Of a stretch of 64,000 nucleotides of DNA, positions 1 through 13,269 are shown piece after piece (position 1 is the stretch's first letter; each line of letters opens with the position of its first letter). The position numbers and the translations under genes were made by a program. The stretch lies in the NCBI GenBank assembly GCA_951230915.1, contig OX579638.1:15270696-15334695 (forward strand). The letters are read 5' to 3'. A model generated the notes under the pieces. That model saw nothing but the letters and a program-made list of their open reading frames with translations. It did no database searches and was not told the origin of the DNA. Source of the stretch: Antitrichia curtipendula (Eukaryota > Streptophyta > Bryopsida > Hypnales > Leucodontaceae).

Positions 1-2390
1 CATTGTTTCCGTGCATTGCAAGCACGGGTAGATCTTTTCTTTGATGTGCCGGGTCCTTTGACATCACTTGCAATCTCTAGCACCAATTAAAAACGTTCCA
101 ATAAGATTACGGTGAGCTCCAAATCTCTGACAATATTTAGAATTGGGGCACGAGTGCAAGCAAGTTGGAGAGGTGTGGCTCTAAAACATGTGTCAAGTCT
201 TCCATGTGAGCAGTCGGCAAGTATTTGCTCTGATTGTGAGAGTTACATGAGGTTCTAAATGTGTGCATCTTAAAGTTATCCAAGAATTTGAGTCATAGTA
301 CCATTGCTCCAACAAAATCCTATAGTCATTTACCCCAACATCCTAAACCCCAGAGTAGCAAACATGCCACAAATAGTAGAAAATGCTTGATTTTGGAAAC
401 AAAAAACAGAAATTGGGAGTGAGAAAATGCACAACATCACAAATACGTAAGGATTGGAAATAAGTTGCGATTCCTGCAAGGATGCAAGGATGTGACCTCC
501 CCAACTCTCCATCTATATGACTCCTTGTCAATGCCCCAACGTCTCTCAGCGCCTCCATTTGCAAAGGAAATGAAATGCAATACAAAAATCAAAACTTATA
601 GAAGCTAGGATTGAAGAAGCACCTCCAAATTTTGGAAAATGGTGCTTTCACATTTAAAGAAGAACAAGATGGAAAACAGTCTTAGAAAGAAATATTTGAA
701 TACACATAAAATGCGGATTCCTTCAATAAATGCAAGCTTGGAGAGGAGCAATAAATGCACCTTGACCTTAAGGCAAATTAGCTGCTAAACACCTACAAAC
801 TTTATGAAGAACAATTTGCTAATGTATGAGGATCAACACAGCTGAAAGAAGAAAACGATTTGCTAATCCAATGGCTATGATGTGACCACCAAAGCTAAAG
901 TCAAATGGCCCAGGTTGATTATTTGTGAGATTCATTAACAAAAAACAACGAATGACTACAAAATTGAATCCTTACGAATGTACTCTTTTGCAAGCCTCAA
1001 ATGTATAAGTGGTAAAATTTGCTTAAATCTTCATTCTTTTTAAATTCCTGCTATTGACATTTAGCATGTCCAAAAACTTGGTAGATACGGATCAAATTTT
1101 TGCCATTGTAGGGATGTGTGTTCATCCTAAAGTCACCATCTCAAAAAAGGCCCTATTGCCTCAAGATGAAAATTGACCTTAACATTATTAATAAGGCCAT
1201 TTTCACACTAACATAAGATTGAGATTTGAATTTCCTTCATCCAATGTTTTAAACTAGTAGAAAAGAAGTCTTTGAACACCAAACTATTAAGCAGGAATAT
1301 GGTTTCAAATGCTCCAATGGGCACAAGTTGGGTGCCCATATGGGCATTTGGAACTATGTTTTTTGTATTGTAGTATATTGCCATAAGATTGTAATTCCTT
1401 TTAATTTGAATTGATTTTTTTGTCCATTCAAATAATATTAGTGTTTTTTCAAAATCTTTTGAGCTTGTTGTTTTATTTGGTCACTCATTTGAATTAGAAA
1501 TTATGGATAAGGCTTCTTATATCTCACATGACCATATTTTTCAATTCACCAATTATTATTACAATAGTGGCTAAATTAAATTATTTTATTTTCCATGGAC
1601 TTAGATGACACTCCAATTTTATTGCTATAAATCAATAAAAAAAATTTAAAGGACAAATTGTCCAATGTTCAATGAACTAGCATTTAGAAAGGTTTTCAAA
1701 GTCAATTTTGAGTGGATATTATTGGAATTTTGACTCAAGGTGAGACTTATATTGGCTTCATAGAAATATAGTTTATTATGGGTTTTTTAACTAGGAGTCT
1801 AAATCAAAAGTTATAGGACTCCAAACTTTGAAGGTAGCTTGGGCAAGGTCTTGAGATGCAAATGAAGAAGATTGTGGTGGTACAAAGAGGCCTAACATTC
1901 AATTAAAATAGATTCAACTTGTTCCACAAAATCCTGCATCTTTGCCTTGCCATTTTGACTATTCTAAAACACAATCTCTCACTTGCAACATCCCGTAACA
2001 CTTAACAAAACCTTAATACACAAGGTAGAGAGTTTAGGTTTTAGAGGTCAAAATAAGGAGTAGTTAACGTGGCTACTTTAGATGAAAGAAGCAATAAACA
2101 TCCAAAAAATTATAATAACAACTTGGATGAATGCCTAACTTATTTTAATTGTATTTTAAAACTATCCAATTCTAATGTATTATTTTTTGGACTGACTAAC
2201 TATTTTTTGCACATTAATTAACTATTAGACAGAAAATTGCCTAAGCTGCTAAAAAGTTGTAGAAATTTTGTAGAAGTTTTGTTGGATTTTTGTTAAATTT
2301 GTGTTTGACATTTTTAATAAAAATCCTCAAAAACATACGCATAGGGAAAGTTACAAAAAATAATTTTTGTTTTCTTTGACCTTTAACTCC
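1..2390. other. AT-rich stretch, nothing recognised
   Basis: No supported gene, RNA or mobile element. The open frames are short, AT-rich and show no family motif. The text is non-repetitive at the scale I could read, except for a short hairpin near 1.3 kb. It is most likely old repeat-derived intergenic DNA. Confidence 0.5.
1300..1357. repeat. short imperfect hairpin
   Basis: The words CAAATGCTCCAATGGGCAC and GTGCCCATATGGGCATTTG face each other across a loop of a few bases. The pairing extends a few bases outward on both sides. It may be a tiny foldback relic. No target duplication was identified and no function is implied. Confidence 0.4.
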
Positions 2391-2396
2391 TAATTC

Positions 2397-3346
2397 CCCC
2401 AACGGACCCAAAGTGTCCTTACATAATTTAAAGTCCAATTCAAAGTGTTGTAACTTTTGCATCCAATGTTCAAATTCAATCAAACTTGTTGAAAAATTAG
2501 AGTTCTTTCATTTTAATTTGTGTGGTAAAATTTTCAAATCAATTCAAGATGTATTGATTGTTTGTAATCCAATCAAAGTTTAGACGTTCAATTTGAGTTT
2601 ACCAAACTACATTTGATGGTTGCAACTTTGGGGGCTTGTATCTTCTTCATCAAATATTTATTTCAATCACATTTGTTGAATTATGTTTTCTTTGAAATCT
2701 AGTTATTGTAATAAAATTTTCATGTCAATCCAAGTTGTGTTTAATGTTTAGGAGCAATTCGAAGTTCAAAATCCTGATAGACAATAAACTTCAACGGCTT
2801 GTTTCTTCTTCATAAAGTTTCTGTTTCTAAAAAAATTTTAGGGAAAAATTGCATATATTAGTCTAGTTTGTGTGGCTAAAATTAAATATCAATCCAAGAA
2901 GTTATCAATGATTGAGAAGTATTTTAGTAGAAGGAGGTTCATCCTCAGATGTATTTTTTGCAACTTTCCTTGTTATATTTTGACATTTTGAAGCCATTTT
3001 GCACATGCAATGTGTCAATCGAATGATGTTTTTTTTACCAGTGTATTTTTATGCTAGTTTTGAATCACTTTATAATTTAAAGTTTTTTCATTTGAGTAGG
3101 TATAGAAATCAAATTCTACTTCTAAATGTTTTGCTAGGAAAATTTCAACATCCTTTTCAACACTAAAATATTCATAATCTTGCAATCTATGTGGCTAAAT
3201 GACTCCAAATTTGATTCACATCATCTACAACATGTATACTACCAGATTGTATAGATGAGATTTTTATATCTTAGTGTCATTTAGATCTATAACACTTCAA
3301 AAGCAATGATGTTTTTGACCCTAGAAAGGCCTTGGGTTTTTAGGGG
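2397..3346. mobile_element. possible old TTAA-flanked MITE (family member A)
   Basis: The right end reads TAGGGG followed by TTAA (3347-3350). It is preceded by CCTTGGGTTTT, like the ends of the better copies at 8908, 10657 and 16533. The proposed left end is TTAA (2393-2396) followed by CTCCTAATTCC, a weak match to the family start CCCCTAAAG. The span is close to the 935 bp of the copy at 10657. The right end is fairly convincing; the left end is an inference. Confidence 0.35.
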
Positions 3347-3381
3347 TTAAATCTCACAATTCACTTCTCTGGCATTGTAAT

Positions 3382-3794
3382 TGTCATGGATGCAAAAGAT
3401 GGTGGAAGCTTTTCAGGAAGCTTCTCACTTTGTGAAAGCTTCTCAAGCGGCTTCCAAGTTGCTGGAAGCTTCTCAAGCAACTTCATAGTTGGTAGAAGTT
3501 GGTAGAAGTTGGTGGAAGCCGGTAGAAGCTCATCAAGCAACTCCTCCAAAGCTTAGGCTCCTCTAGTATGTATAGTAGTCGAGAATGAGAGGCTCCTCAA
3601 TCTTGACAACTCATACTAGTATCTAGTTCATAGCTCTCAACCTTAGTTCTAAATGTGAAGCCTTGTTCTCTATATTTTGGATCTCTAAACTTTTCTTTTC
3701 TTGAATACATATTGCATTTCTAGTAAAACACCATTTGGTGCCTTGTTGAGTTTCTTGAAGTATTCTTGTTTTTGTCTAGAGTCCATCCCTGACA
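3382..3794 (+). repeat. left LTR of the chromovirus
   Basis: It starts TGTCATGGATGCAAAAG and ends CCTGACA. It aligns along its whole length with 5247-5638, sharing for example the block CAAAGCTTAGGCTCCTCTAG and the closing TTGAGTTTCTTGAAG. It is slightly longer than the right LTR because of small indels in the AAGCTTCTC-type repeats near its start. Confidence 0.88.
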
Positions 3795-4689
3795 ATTTGT
3801 CAAGATTGCCTTCAACAACATTAGAATTGTGCTATTTTCAAATAGAGAACAAATTACCTCTCAGTTTAGAAGTTGTAAAGTATTTTTAGATGTTGTGGAT
3901 TACCCACTTCTAAAATTAATGTTGGTTCTTGCTAAATCTCTTTATCATGCTTTAGCATAGAAGGTTTATAGACCTAAATAGTCCACTTATCTATGAGTTC
4001 AATTCCAATCTTGACATTTGTAATGTTAGTAGCTCCAAATTGTAAGAATTTAGAGAAATAATTGTACTTCAATACAACCAATCAACATTTGAAGCGCTAT
4101 TAGCTTTCACTTCTTTGTTTATCATCCCAATCCTTTGAGATTGCATGGTATTCATATACGTATACTATTACAACGCTTCATTTTTTTATAGTATTACGAT
4201 AAGAGAAGAAAACAAGACCATTATGAATGACTCAAAGTTAGATGCCATCATGAATGTGATAGTAGTTATGAATATTGACCGCAAACATATGTTCAAACAA
4301 ACCAAAAAATTGAATTTAAGATTGTGTGGCCTAGAAGCGGAAGTTCCAATGTTCAACAAAGCAAAGCCAAACATCAACCTCGTTAGCCATGCCAGCCAAT
4401 ACGTCAAGTTCAATGCTACAAACATCGAGCTCATCTTCCAACAACAACAAATAACCTTCAATCAACCTTCCAGAGAAATTCGACAATACCCATTTGAAGT
4501 TTTGAAGTTTTGTTAATTAAGTCCAGGTCATTGTATTTTTGCAGTTGTAGCAATATTCAATAGATTCATCTTGCATTGGATTAGTGGGGACCTTATTATC
4601 ATGACAAACCCTCTCCTGGTTTGTAGTAGAGAATTTCGCAATGTATTTGAACTTTAAAGGAATTATACAAAACAATAATAGTTCATCTC

Positions 4690-5234
4690 AAAGTCCAAAC
4701 TTGCTGCAAGAAATTTGCTAATGTGAAAAGAAAGAGCAACCAAAGTTTCAAGTAGGCGATAAAGTGTGGCTACTATGACACAACATCAAGACTTCTCGTT
4801 GATGTGGCAAACTTGACTATCATAGGGTTGGGCTGTTCCGCATCAAAAAACAAATCAACAATGTTGCATATTGGTTGAATACACCAACATCTATGAAGTT
4901 ACATACTATGTTTCACACTTCACTTCTGGAGATCTATAAGAAATCCAACTTTCCTAGCAGAATTCAACCTCCATCGCCTTATATAGAGGTAGATAATGGC
5001 CAAGAATACGAAGTTGAGAACATTCTTGATTTGACAATCCAAAGAGATCAAGTAGAGTACCTAGTTCATTGGTGGAGATACCCAATTAGTGAACGCACAT
5101 GGGAACCAACTTCTAACATAACCAATGTGGCTTTGAAGGTCCAAGAATTTCATCATCAATATTTGAAAAAGCGAAAAGCCACTACAAAAATCCAGATGAA
5201 TTTCGATAGACTCCTTAAAGGATCTTGGAGCTAG
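4690..5234 (+). pseudogene. integrase C-terminus plus chromodomain (pol 3' end)
   Basis: From about 4740 the frame reads PKFQVGDKVWLL, then a stop, HNIKTSR, a stop, CGKLDYHRVGLFRIKKQI. This is the integrase tail (GPY/F-like) module of plant chromoviruses. It runs into an uninterrupted 119-residue stretch (4875-5234) whose residues about 45-95 form a chromodomain: YEVENILD, then EYLVHWWRYP, then RTWEP. In the family this module binds modified histone H3 and steers integration to heterochromatin. Two in-frame TGA codons kill the upstream part. The frame ends just before the polypurine tract and right LTR, as in intact elements. Confidence 0.85.
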
Positions 5235-5246
5235 AAAGGGGGGTGA

Positions 5247-5638
5247 TGTTACGGATGCAAAAGATGGTGGAAGTTTTTCAAGGAGTTTCTCCCTTTGTGG
5301 AAGTTTCTCAAGGGCTTCCAAATTGCTAGAAGTTTTTCAAATAACTTTTTAGTTGGTAGAAGTTGGTATAAGCTCCTCAAGCAACTCCCCCAAAGCTTAG
5401 GCTCCTCTAGTATGTATAGTAGTCAAGACTGAGAGGCTCTTCTGTCTCAACAACTCATTCTAGTATCTAGTTCATATCTCTCAATCTTAGTTTTAAACAT
5501 GAAGCCTTGTTGTCTATACTTTGGATCTTTGTACTCTTGTTCTGTGGAATACATATCGCATTTCTAATAAAATACCATCTGGCGCCCTATTGAGTTTCTT
5601 GAAGCATTCTTGCTCTTGTTTAGAGTCCGTCTTTGACA
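5247..5638 (+). repeat. right LTR of the chromovirus
   Basis: It starts TGTTACGGATGCAAAAG directly after the purine tract and ends CTTTGACA, followed by the GTAAT target duplication. Its divergence from the left LTR by scattered substitutions and small indels indicates an old insertion. Confidence 0.88.
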
Positions 5639-5643
5639 GTAAT

Positions 5644-8600
5644 TTTTTATTCATTCATATTGCACGTAGGATGTGAATGAATTATTAATTTACTATAGGA
5701 ACATCTGTGTAGGTTGCTTGAAAAAAATGGAAAATACTATTTGAAGCTTTAAATTGAGCAATCTCCTTTTAGAATGTCATAATTTTATTGTTTATTTTTC
5801 CAATTAACATAGCAACTTGAAATTTAGTATTACCATCTTGAGCTTCAACAACTCCACCTTCATTAAATGCCTAAGCTCTTACAAATCTAACATAGAAATA
5901 CTATTCTTAATCTCTTTCAAGACACCAACCAAGATTTGATATCCAATCATGATGAATCTAAACAAAGATAAATTAAAATCCTGTCAAACTATCAAATACA
6001 CTATTATCCAATGTCATATATGAACAAAAGTATGCAATATGTATTGGCCAATAAATTCTAAGACTACCTTAGAAGACAAAAACTAAGAGTATGTAGTACC
6101 TACCAACCTTCTCAATAAAACCCACAACTATCCAAGAAGACCAAGATTGTAAGCATGCATTACCTATCAAATTGCCTCAAACACCATGATTATCCAAGTA
6201 GACAAGTATATATAACTTTAAAAATTCAAAGTTATTTATTTAGAATGTAATACCAAGTTTAGCAACAATGCTCAAAAGCTCATGTTAGCAAGATATTGAG
6301 TTTTTTCTCATCATGCCTTCAATATATTCTATCACTATATCTTGAAGTTCTTCAAAGGAAACTAAGAACCTGTAGAAGGCACTAAGACATCCTAGGGGTT
6401 ACTAGAAGGTTTCAAATATGGTAGAATCATCCATTATCAACCAAGGATCCATACCCAACATGTAGGGCATAGCTATTTCCAACCAAGGGTGGAACATGTT
6501 TCCAACCAAAGTTTGGAATGTGATTTTTTCTCCTTTGCAAGGTTGGAACTATAAGGTCATGACACATGTCCTAATGTAGTGAGCAAGAAAGTAGGAACTA
6601 GTGAGTGGTAAAACAATTATCGAATGATTGAAATTGAAAGACTCTATAGAAGTACATAATGGGTATGTGTTGAGGCCAATTTTAGGCTTCAAAATTTTAT
6701 AATAAATTAAATCTAAGGAAAAAAATCACAAAAAATTGGCAATGCCCTTCATTTCTATCCTTCTACAAGGTACTAAATTTACATTGCCTTCTACTACTCC
6801 AAAACATGAGCGAGTCGCTTAAGTGGTCGACTATGGGTGGTTCTACCATAACCATACAAAGTATTATAGAAGTCCCTAAGTTACTAGGTGCATATATCTA
6901 ACATTGAAAAAAAGCTTTAACTTCTACAAAGTCCAATAAAGCTAGGAATAGTTCTCCACATAATGGAAGGTGTTGTCTATGACATCTACAAAAATTCCTA
7001 ATTCTAGATTTCCACATTTTACAAATATCAAAGAATCTTCAAATATATATTTTTAATTCTATGGATAGTAGAATTATACTAAATGATTTAAAAATCATCT
7101 TCTTTTGGTCTTTAGTTTATTTATAATCTAAGATTGCATTTGAATTTTTAATCAACTTGTGATTGTTTTTGGAATAAGAATATGACATGATTCATGCAAT
7201 TCAATTACATGGAGTTCTCTTATTTCTAAATAGAGGTTTAATTTCCACCCTTGCAAAAAAAGAAGACCATTGTTTTTTGCACCACCTTTTTTTAAGGATG
7301 ATTGCAAAAAACACTTGTACTATTTGTTGCATTTTTCAATTTCTAGAGTATTATACTATCAATACTATTACTACTTTTGATACCTATATTTGGATTGAGC
7401 TTAAAAATATAGATTGTCCATGTTTTTCTTGATTTTTAGCAATTTCGATGCATGCATCCTTTCCATTTGTCCATGCAAATGAATAAAATCCACTTTTCAT
7501 CCTTCTTCTTTTCCAAGATGTATTGGGTGGATACGAATGAGTAGTTTGTAGTACTTAAAACTACACTTTAGTACTGTTTTTGAGAATTTTTGCTAAAATA
7601 GTATACCTCCATTGAAAAACCCTGAAAGAATAGGTCTACTATTTATGATTTTTTGTGGCCATTGTTGTGAACTTTCCTAGGAAGGCATATGACAAAGAAA
7701 ATTAAAATTTGTAGTCATTTTTGAACCACTAGGAACATCAAAATAGACTTTTTTGCACTTGGCCAAGTGCATTGACCATACAAATGATTGCTGGCTGAAA
7801 TGTGTATTGTCAAAACTATAGTACCTCCAACTTTTTCAAGAACACAATTGATCTGTTCTATGGTGTAGTAGCACAGATACGCATAAGTTTCCTTGACAAG
7901 GGGCCTCATTTTTCTTTACTTCACACATTTCTAATGTTGTAAATACAATCTTGATCTCAAAAACTTGTTTTGCTTTTCCATTTCCATTTTTTGCCATTGT
8001 ATAGTGCAATTATATTAATATGGCACCATTCTCCTACCAATTTCAAATATAACCAATAATAACTACAATCATTTAGAGATTCATTCAGATAACCAAAATC
8101 AAATTGAAGATACCTCTGTTAGTTTTTCATTTGGGGTTTAGAATTTATGCAAAACGTTGAACATGCACTCTAGCAACTACAAACACACTCAAAACACATC
8201 CGGTGCCTACACTACCATGCTTCTTAAACTACTTTAATATGTATTGTTCTTCTATTATGACTTGCATCCTTTAGAGTCCAATATTTGTGTAAATGATTGT
8301 GTTGGATTTTTTACTTTCCTTCTAAGCTTCTATCAATTGCATCCTTGTATTCATGCAAATCCATTATGATGATTATAGACAACGAGGGAGGAGAGGTGTA
8401 TTCCAACACCTTCTCTACCATGGCGTTTGCAATTGGCAATGACATTTCCTTAGATAAAATTGAGGATACATTGGCTTAGGTAAAATTTAGATTGTCACCT
8501 TAGTCTCAATTTATCTTTTGTTTAGATTTTAATCCTAGAAAGTATTATATTAGCATAGAAATATTTGAAAATGAATATTTACAGGATAAATGGTATGTAA

Positions 8601-8903
8601 AAATCCAAACCCTAATATGGTCCCTAAGACTTGAAAAACCTTATTGGAATTATCAGGATAGAAATAATGCAAAATATAGTCAAAACCTAGGAGATAGAAG
8701 GTCTTGACCAAATTAGAAGTTATACAAACAAACAAACATGTGCATACAATCGGTTGCTAAAAAATAATGGAAATGCAATATCAAGTGACCATGGGTCATC
8801 TCTAAAACTAGTATATCCCGAATAGATCTTAGGAAGTTTTGCAAATTTATTGGCCACGTTGATAAATTGACTAAGTTATGTTTGGACAAAATTCCAAACT
8901 CAA
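5644..8903. other. AT-rich stretch, nothing recognised
   Basis: There are only short frames without motifs. I see no LTR, terminal inverted repeat or RNA gene. It is probably decayed repeat DNA. Confidence 0.5.
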
Positions 8904-8907
8904 TTAA

Positions 8908-9488
8908 CCTCTAAAGGACCGTTTGTTCCCTTGGGGGACAATTTGGGTCCGGGTAGGTTCCTATTGTCTCAATTTGAAGTGGATTATTTTGAGATTTTTT
9001 GAGATTGTGCAGTTTTGCAAGAGCTTTGTGGATATATAATTTTTTGTCTCAATCAGATGTTGGATAAAAAGTTATGGCACAATAAGCAAGAAATGGAGAT
9101 TCTCGGGCAGCCCTCCAAAAATTACAAAAAGTCAAAATAATTTTTGTTGAATATTTTTTCCTAAAACATTATGTTTTTACCTATACATGAAGATTTGATT
9201 TATACTATTTGGATTAGAGGTGAGAAAGTTATGGACAATCTTAATTTTTTGTGCAGTTTAAGCATCTTCTTTAGAAAAAACTTTTTCTCCAACTTTGAAT
9301 GCTAATATCTTTTAATCCGTAAGGTCAAATTTGATGAAATCTTTACTATATGATCTCAGACAAGTTAAATACAAAATCTTATGGTTAAATTCCCCCCAAA
9401 ATAAATTTTTTGGTTTCCTTAAATGAATGCAGTAGAAGTGGTAGTTTTGAGTTGTTTTTGATTGAAAACACCCTCAGAACTTTAGGGG
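8908..9488 (-). mobile_element. piggyBac-like MITE, 581 bp (copy B)
   Basis: It is flanked on both sides by TTAA (8904-8907 and 9489-9492). Its ends are CCTCTAAAG and CTTTAGGGG in inverted orientation. The interior is colinear with the element at 16533-17111 (579 bp): both carry CAATTTGGGTCCGGGTAGG near the left end and matching blocks throughout. TTAA duplication plus a terminal repeat starting CC(C/T) is the hallmark of piggyBac transposons. There is no coding capacity, so it would depend on a transposase from elsewhere. Orientation is set relative to copy C. Confidence 0.75.
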
Positions 9489-9492
9489 TTAA

Positions 9493-10642
9493 AAGAAGAA
9501 AATATGTGATTGAAAGCCAAAAAGAAGAATCTTGAATTGAAGAGCACTTTGAGAGTCCAATGGCACAATGAGAGTGCTAAAATTCCCCATCAATTGAAAG
9601 CATCCGTACAACTTACTAAAAGCAATGAAAATACTGAAGTACATCTTCAATTGAAAGTACAAAACAAAAAAATCAGCTTGCATTTATGTACATAAAGTCT
9701 CTTGGAAGCTAGATGTAAAGTTTATTGGATTGTGTAGGTTAGTTTTTTTTCAAGTCAATTGCTAAAAGTAACTATGGTAAAATTTTAGAAAATATCTAAA
9801 ATCACAATAAAATACTTAAAGAATTAGTTAATAAAATACTTAAAGAAATTTTAAATGATTATAATATGCCCTTACAAATTTCATGGAGTTTTGATAGTGG
9901 CAAAAATTCAAACAAACAACTCCAATAATTACTGACCAATTTAAAACAAAACAAATTGTTGACCAACAATTCAAGAGCACCTAACTTTTGAAAAAGGACC
10001 AAGTAAGGTCATTTTTTATTCCAAAAACCCGTTCAATCAATGCAAATAAGTCAAAATCCTTGGAAAAAATAAACTCCTCAATCTAAAATTTTATTATTTA
10101 TAATTTGAAACTTCCACCAACTTTGACATAAGTCCAAAGGACTCGGACAAATAAAAAAAAGAGGGTCTAATAGAATAATATGGGTCTTTGAAGCAAATAT
10201 TGCAACCATTTAATGATTTTGGATTTTTCTTTAAAAATTAGAATGGTCAAGCAATGTAGATTTGACTTCTTTAGTTATTGGATAAATTAGTATTAATACT
10301 CAAAAAACATTGGAATTAAAGGAAGGAAGTGAAGCCTTTGAAAATGTATAAATGGCCTCTCTTCCTTCTTTCCAAGCCCCCATTTTGAATCAAAACCTTG
10401 TTGTTTTCATTATGGATGTTTTGACCAATTCCATTTTGCAAGGGTGTAAATAGCCCACCTCAAATGCAATTTTGAAAAACTTTTAAACAATTTTTTGACC
10501 TATTTTGATCTTCTAAATTTTTTATGGAAGTTTAAATTTGAAAAATGACTTAATAAAATTTAAACTAATTGAAGAAAAAGATTTTCTTAAAGAAAATCAT
10601 CTTTTGAATACTACGATATATTACGCATGTTGCGTAGCACCA
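9493..10642. other. AT-rich stretch, nothing recognised
   Basis: Low GC, many A/T runs, no coding frame with a recognisable motif and no clear repeat boundary. Confidence 0.5.
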
Positions 10643-10656
10643 TGTGAGCTCTTTAA

Positions 10657-11591
10657 TCCCTAAAGGTTTTTGACTATGTTTTCACCAAAACCACTCCAAA
10701 ACTGCCATTTCTAATACTAGTGCTAAATTTTAGAAAAAAAAGATTTTTGGACACTTGTAACCGTCGGATCTTGTAGTAAACTTGTTTAAGAAGATGTGGA
10801 AAAAATTTCAGAATTTTCCACAAAGTGGATTGCAAAATAATAGCGTTTGAATTGACAAAAATCCTTTTTTTGTCCCTGCGAAAAAACGGGCAGCTGCACT
10901 TCACAAGGTCACATTTGTATGAAAAAATGTCCAAAATGATGGTTACTCTTTGGGTTTATTCTTCAAGGCAAGTTGGCTACATGTTTGAAAATTTTGAGAT
11001 CATTTGGAATTGTACAACATATAGGAAAAAAATAATAAGTAGGAAGAGGTAGAGAATGATTCAAAACACTAAACTGTCAAGAATTTATTTATGATATTGA
11101 AAAATGCCAATCCCAGCAATTGTAATGTTGTAATAAACAATCTACACCCAATGTTTTTATTTTTTTTCAAAAATATTGAAAATCGAGTTAAATAAAGGAC
11201 TTCAAAGTTTATTTTAGAGTAGAGATTCCATAACTACCCTCAAACTAAGAATCCTCATAACTTTTGACTCATTGATCGGAATGGAATGATTCAAAGCCTC
11301 CCATGTACATATAAATCTAAAGAACCAATTTCAAATTTTAGTTTTTTTTAAAAGTGATTTTTAAAGAAGTTTTTTTTGCTGCCCCGGCTGCCCGCCGAAC
11401 AATGAAAATGACATATCATGCAATAACTTTTTAACCATGTATTCAAAAGTTACGAAAGTTGTTGGACCTTAAAGCTACTCCTTGGGCACATCTTATGTGA
11501 AAATTTCAAAGAAAAAAAAGAAAAATTCCGGTCATAGTGAGCTGCCCAAAATCGCTATGTTGTCAAAAAATGGTGTTTGGTCCTTTAGGGG
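10657..11591 (+). mobile_element. piggyBac-like MITE, 935 bp (copy C), nested
   Basis: It has TTAA on both sides (10653-10656 and 11592-11595). The ends are TCCCTAAAGG and CCTTTAGGGG. The left 200 bp share with the other family members a block around AACCGTCGGATCTTGTAG and a GATTGCAA motif. It is longer than the 580-bp copies and noncoding. It sits about 10 bases inside one end of giant repeat copy 3, so it inserted later than that repeat. Confidence 0.75.
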
Positions 11592-13269
11592 TTAATATCC
11601 GTCCTTGGTACTAAACGAGCACAACCAGATTCTTAGTGTTTAAATGGATTTTTTTCCAAATTGGATGTCTAGGTGTGGTCCATTATGCCTTCCAAGTGAT
11701 GGATCTTTTTTTATTGCCTATTGGATATGAATTTGCAAAATAAACCAATTATAAATTAAAACAATCCAACTTTTAACCAAACGGGTGAACTAAACAAGGC
11801 TATTGTGATTTTTGAATCAAAAATTTATAGTAAAAAAATTTAAATCTTAGGTTAAAGATTCAATTGTTCCATTTCTAAAAACATAAAACTCATTCAAATC
11901 CGATATTCCTAGGAGAAGTTATGATCAGATGAAGTTATGACCAGATGAAGTTTAGCCTTTGGAAGGGTCATTTAAACTTCATCCATACTTTTCTACTAAC
12001 TTCTAAATTCAACTTGACTTCAGATTTTTTTTTGTGATCTTGGATTAACACCTACTCTCTAAATACTAAGTTTGACCATAGATGGACAATATCTCCCAAA
12101 AAATTTCCATTCCTCATTCTAAACTTCATCCTTCATTATCTTATGGTTCTTTAGTTGGTTTTTAAAATTTGAGTTAGTTCTAGACTTTACTAATGTTTTC
12201 CTAAGAAATATTAAGCTTAAATTTTTTTCTTGGTTATTTTCAAAAGATTTTAAACCTACATCTACCTTTTTCCAAAGATGTTGAATTACTTCTATCTATT
12301 TATTATTTTTAGATTTTTAGGACTTGTTCCTTGTAAAACTATAATTCACTTTTCCAAAATATTAAGACACTTGGAGCTAAAATTCCCTAATGAAATCATG
12401 CATGGATAAAATTTGACCACTAATCCGTACTTTAAACTTCATATGCTAATTATGTTCAACTTACAATTTAGAAGCAACTTCTAATTTTATTTTTAACCTT
12501 TGTATTCTTACTAATTCTTACTAATTTTAAAGTATCTAATCTCATTATTCTTGGATGAATTTTATTTTACTTATATTAAGGTTATTTTCTAAGTGGTATA
12601 TTTTTAGAAACCTATAGACCTCTTCTACAAGTTTTCAAAACTAAACTTGAAATGAAAACTAGCCCTAATGGTCTAATTCTAACTTGTATTTTGGCTATGG
12701 TTTTAAGTTTTTAATCAAAAGATTTAAATGAAAAATAAAAGATTTCATCACTCACCTTAGATTAAACCTCATTTATGAGGTGATTGAAAATGCATCCAAA
12801 GCCTTCTTCATTTGCCATCCTATCTTTTCTTGATTTGTGGTTACAACTAAATTTTAGAGATTTTTTATACAAGTTGTTGAAATTTAATCTTCATGTCTAT
12901 TTTATATTTCTTTCTAAGTATTTTTTCCTTAAATCTCTCTTTGTTTGTTTATTTTTATTTATTTTCCTTTTGCTACTCTTTCTAATTCTATTCTATTCAA
13001 TTCTTGTAGTCTCCTGGTTGAATTTGTAAAAAAAATTATTCAAATTCCAAACAAAATTTGAAAAATGCTACTTGTTCCTACAAAAGTCAAATATTGTAAA
13101 TTCCTATTTGGAGTCTACAATAGTAATACTAATTTGTGATTTGCCAAGCAAAAATCCTATCTCTTAAACTTCCAATTCTAATTCCTGTACTACATCTCCT
13201 ATATTGCAACTATTATCAAACTTCTAACATTTCCAAAGAGTTTAGGAACTTAAATCTCAAGTTATTTTG

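Larger units (their letters stand above)
3382..5638 (+). mobile_element. Ty3/Gypsy chromovirus, internally deleted, with LTRs and TSD
   Basis: Two direct repeats of about 0.4 kb, each beginning TGT and ending TGACA, bound a 1.45-kb interior. The five bases GTAAT occur immediately before the left LTR (3377-3381) and immediately after the right LTR (5639-5643), a perfect target-site duplication. A purine tract (AAAGGGGGG) lies just upstream of the right LTR, as expected for a polypurine primer. Only the end of pol (integrase tail plus chromodomain) survives. I see no gag, protease, reverse transcriptase, RNase H or clear primer-binding site. The LTRs are visibly diverged, so this is an old insertion that could only have moved with help from other elements. 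Confidence 0.9.

Noticed and set aside
3382..5638. Considered an autonomous LTR retrotransposon
   Set aside because: Interior is only 1.45 kb and lacks gag, protease, reverse transcriptase and RNase H; only the integrase tail and chromodomain remain.
12784..13029. Hydrophobic 81-residue frame resembling membrane segments
   Set aside because: T-rich DNA gives Phe/Leu runs by composition; it lies inside giant repeat copy 3 and has no counterpart frame in the other copies.
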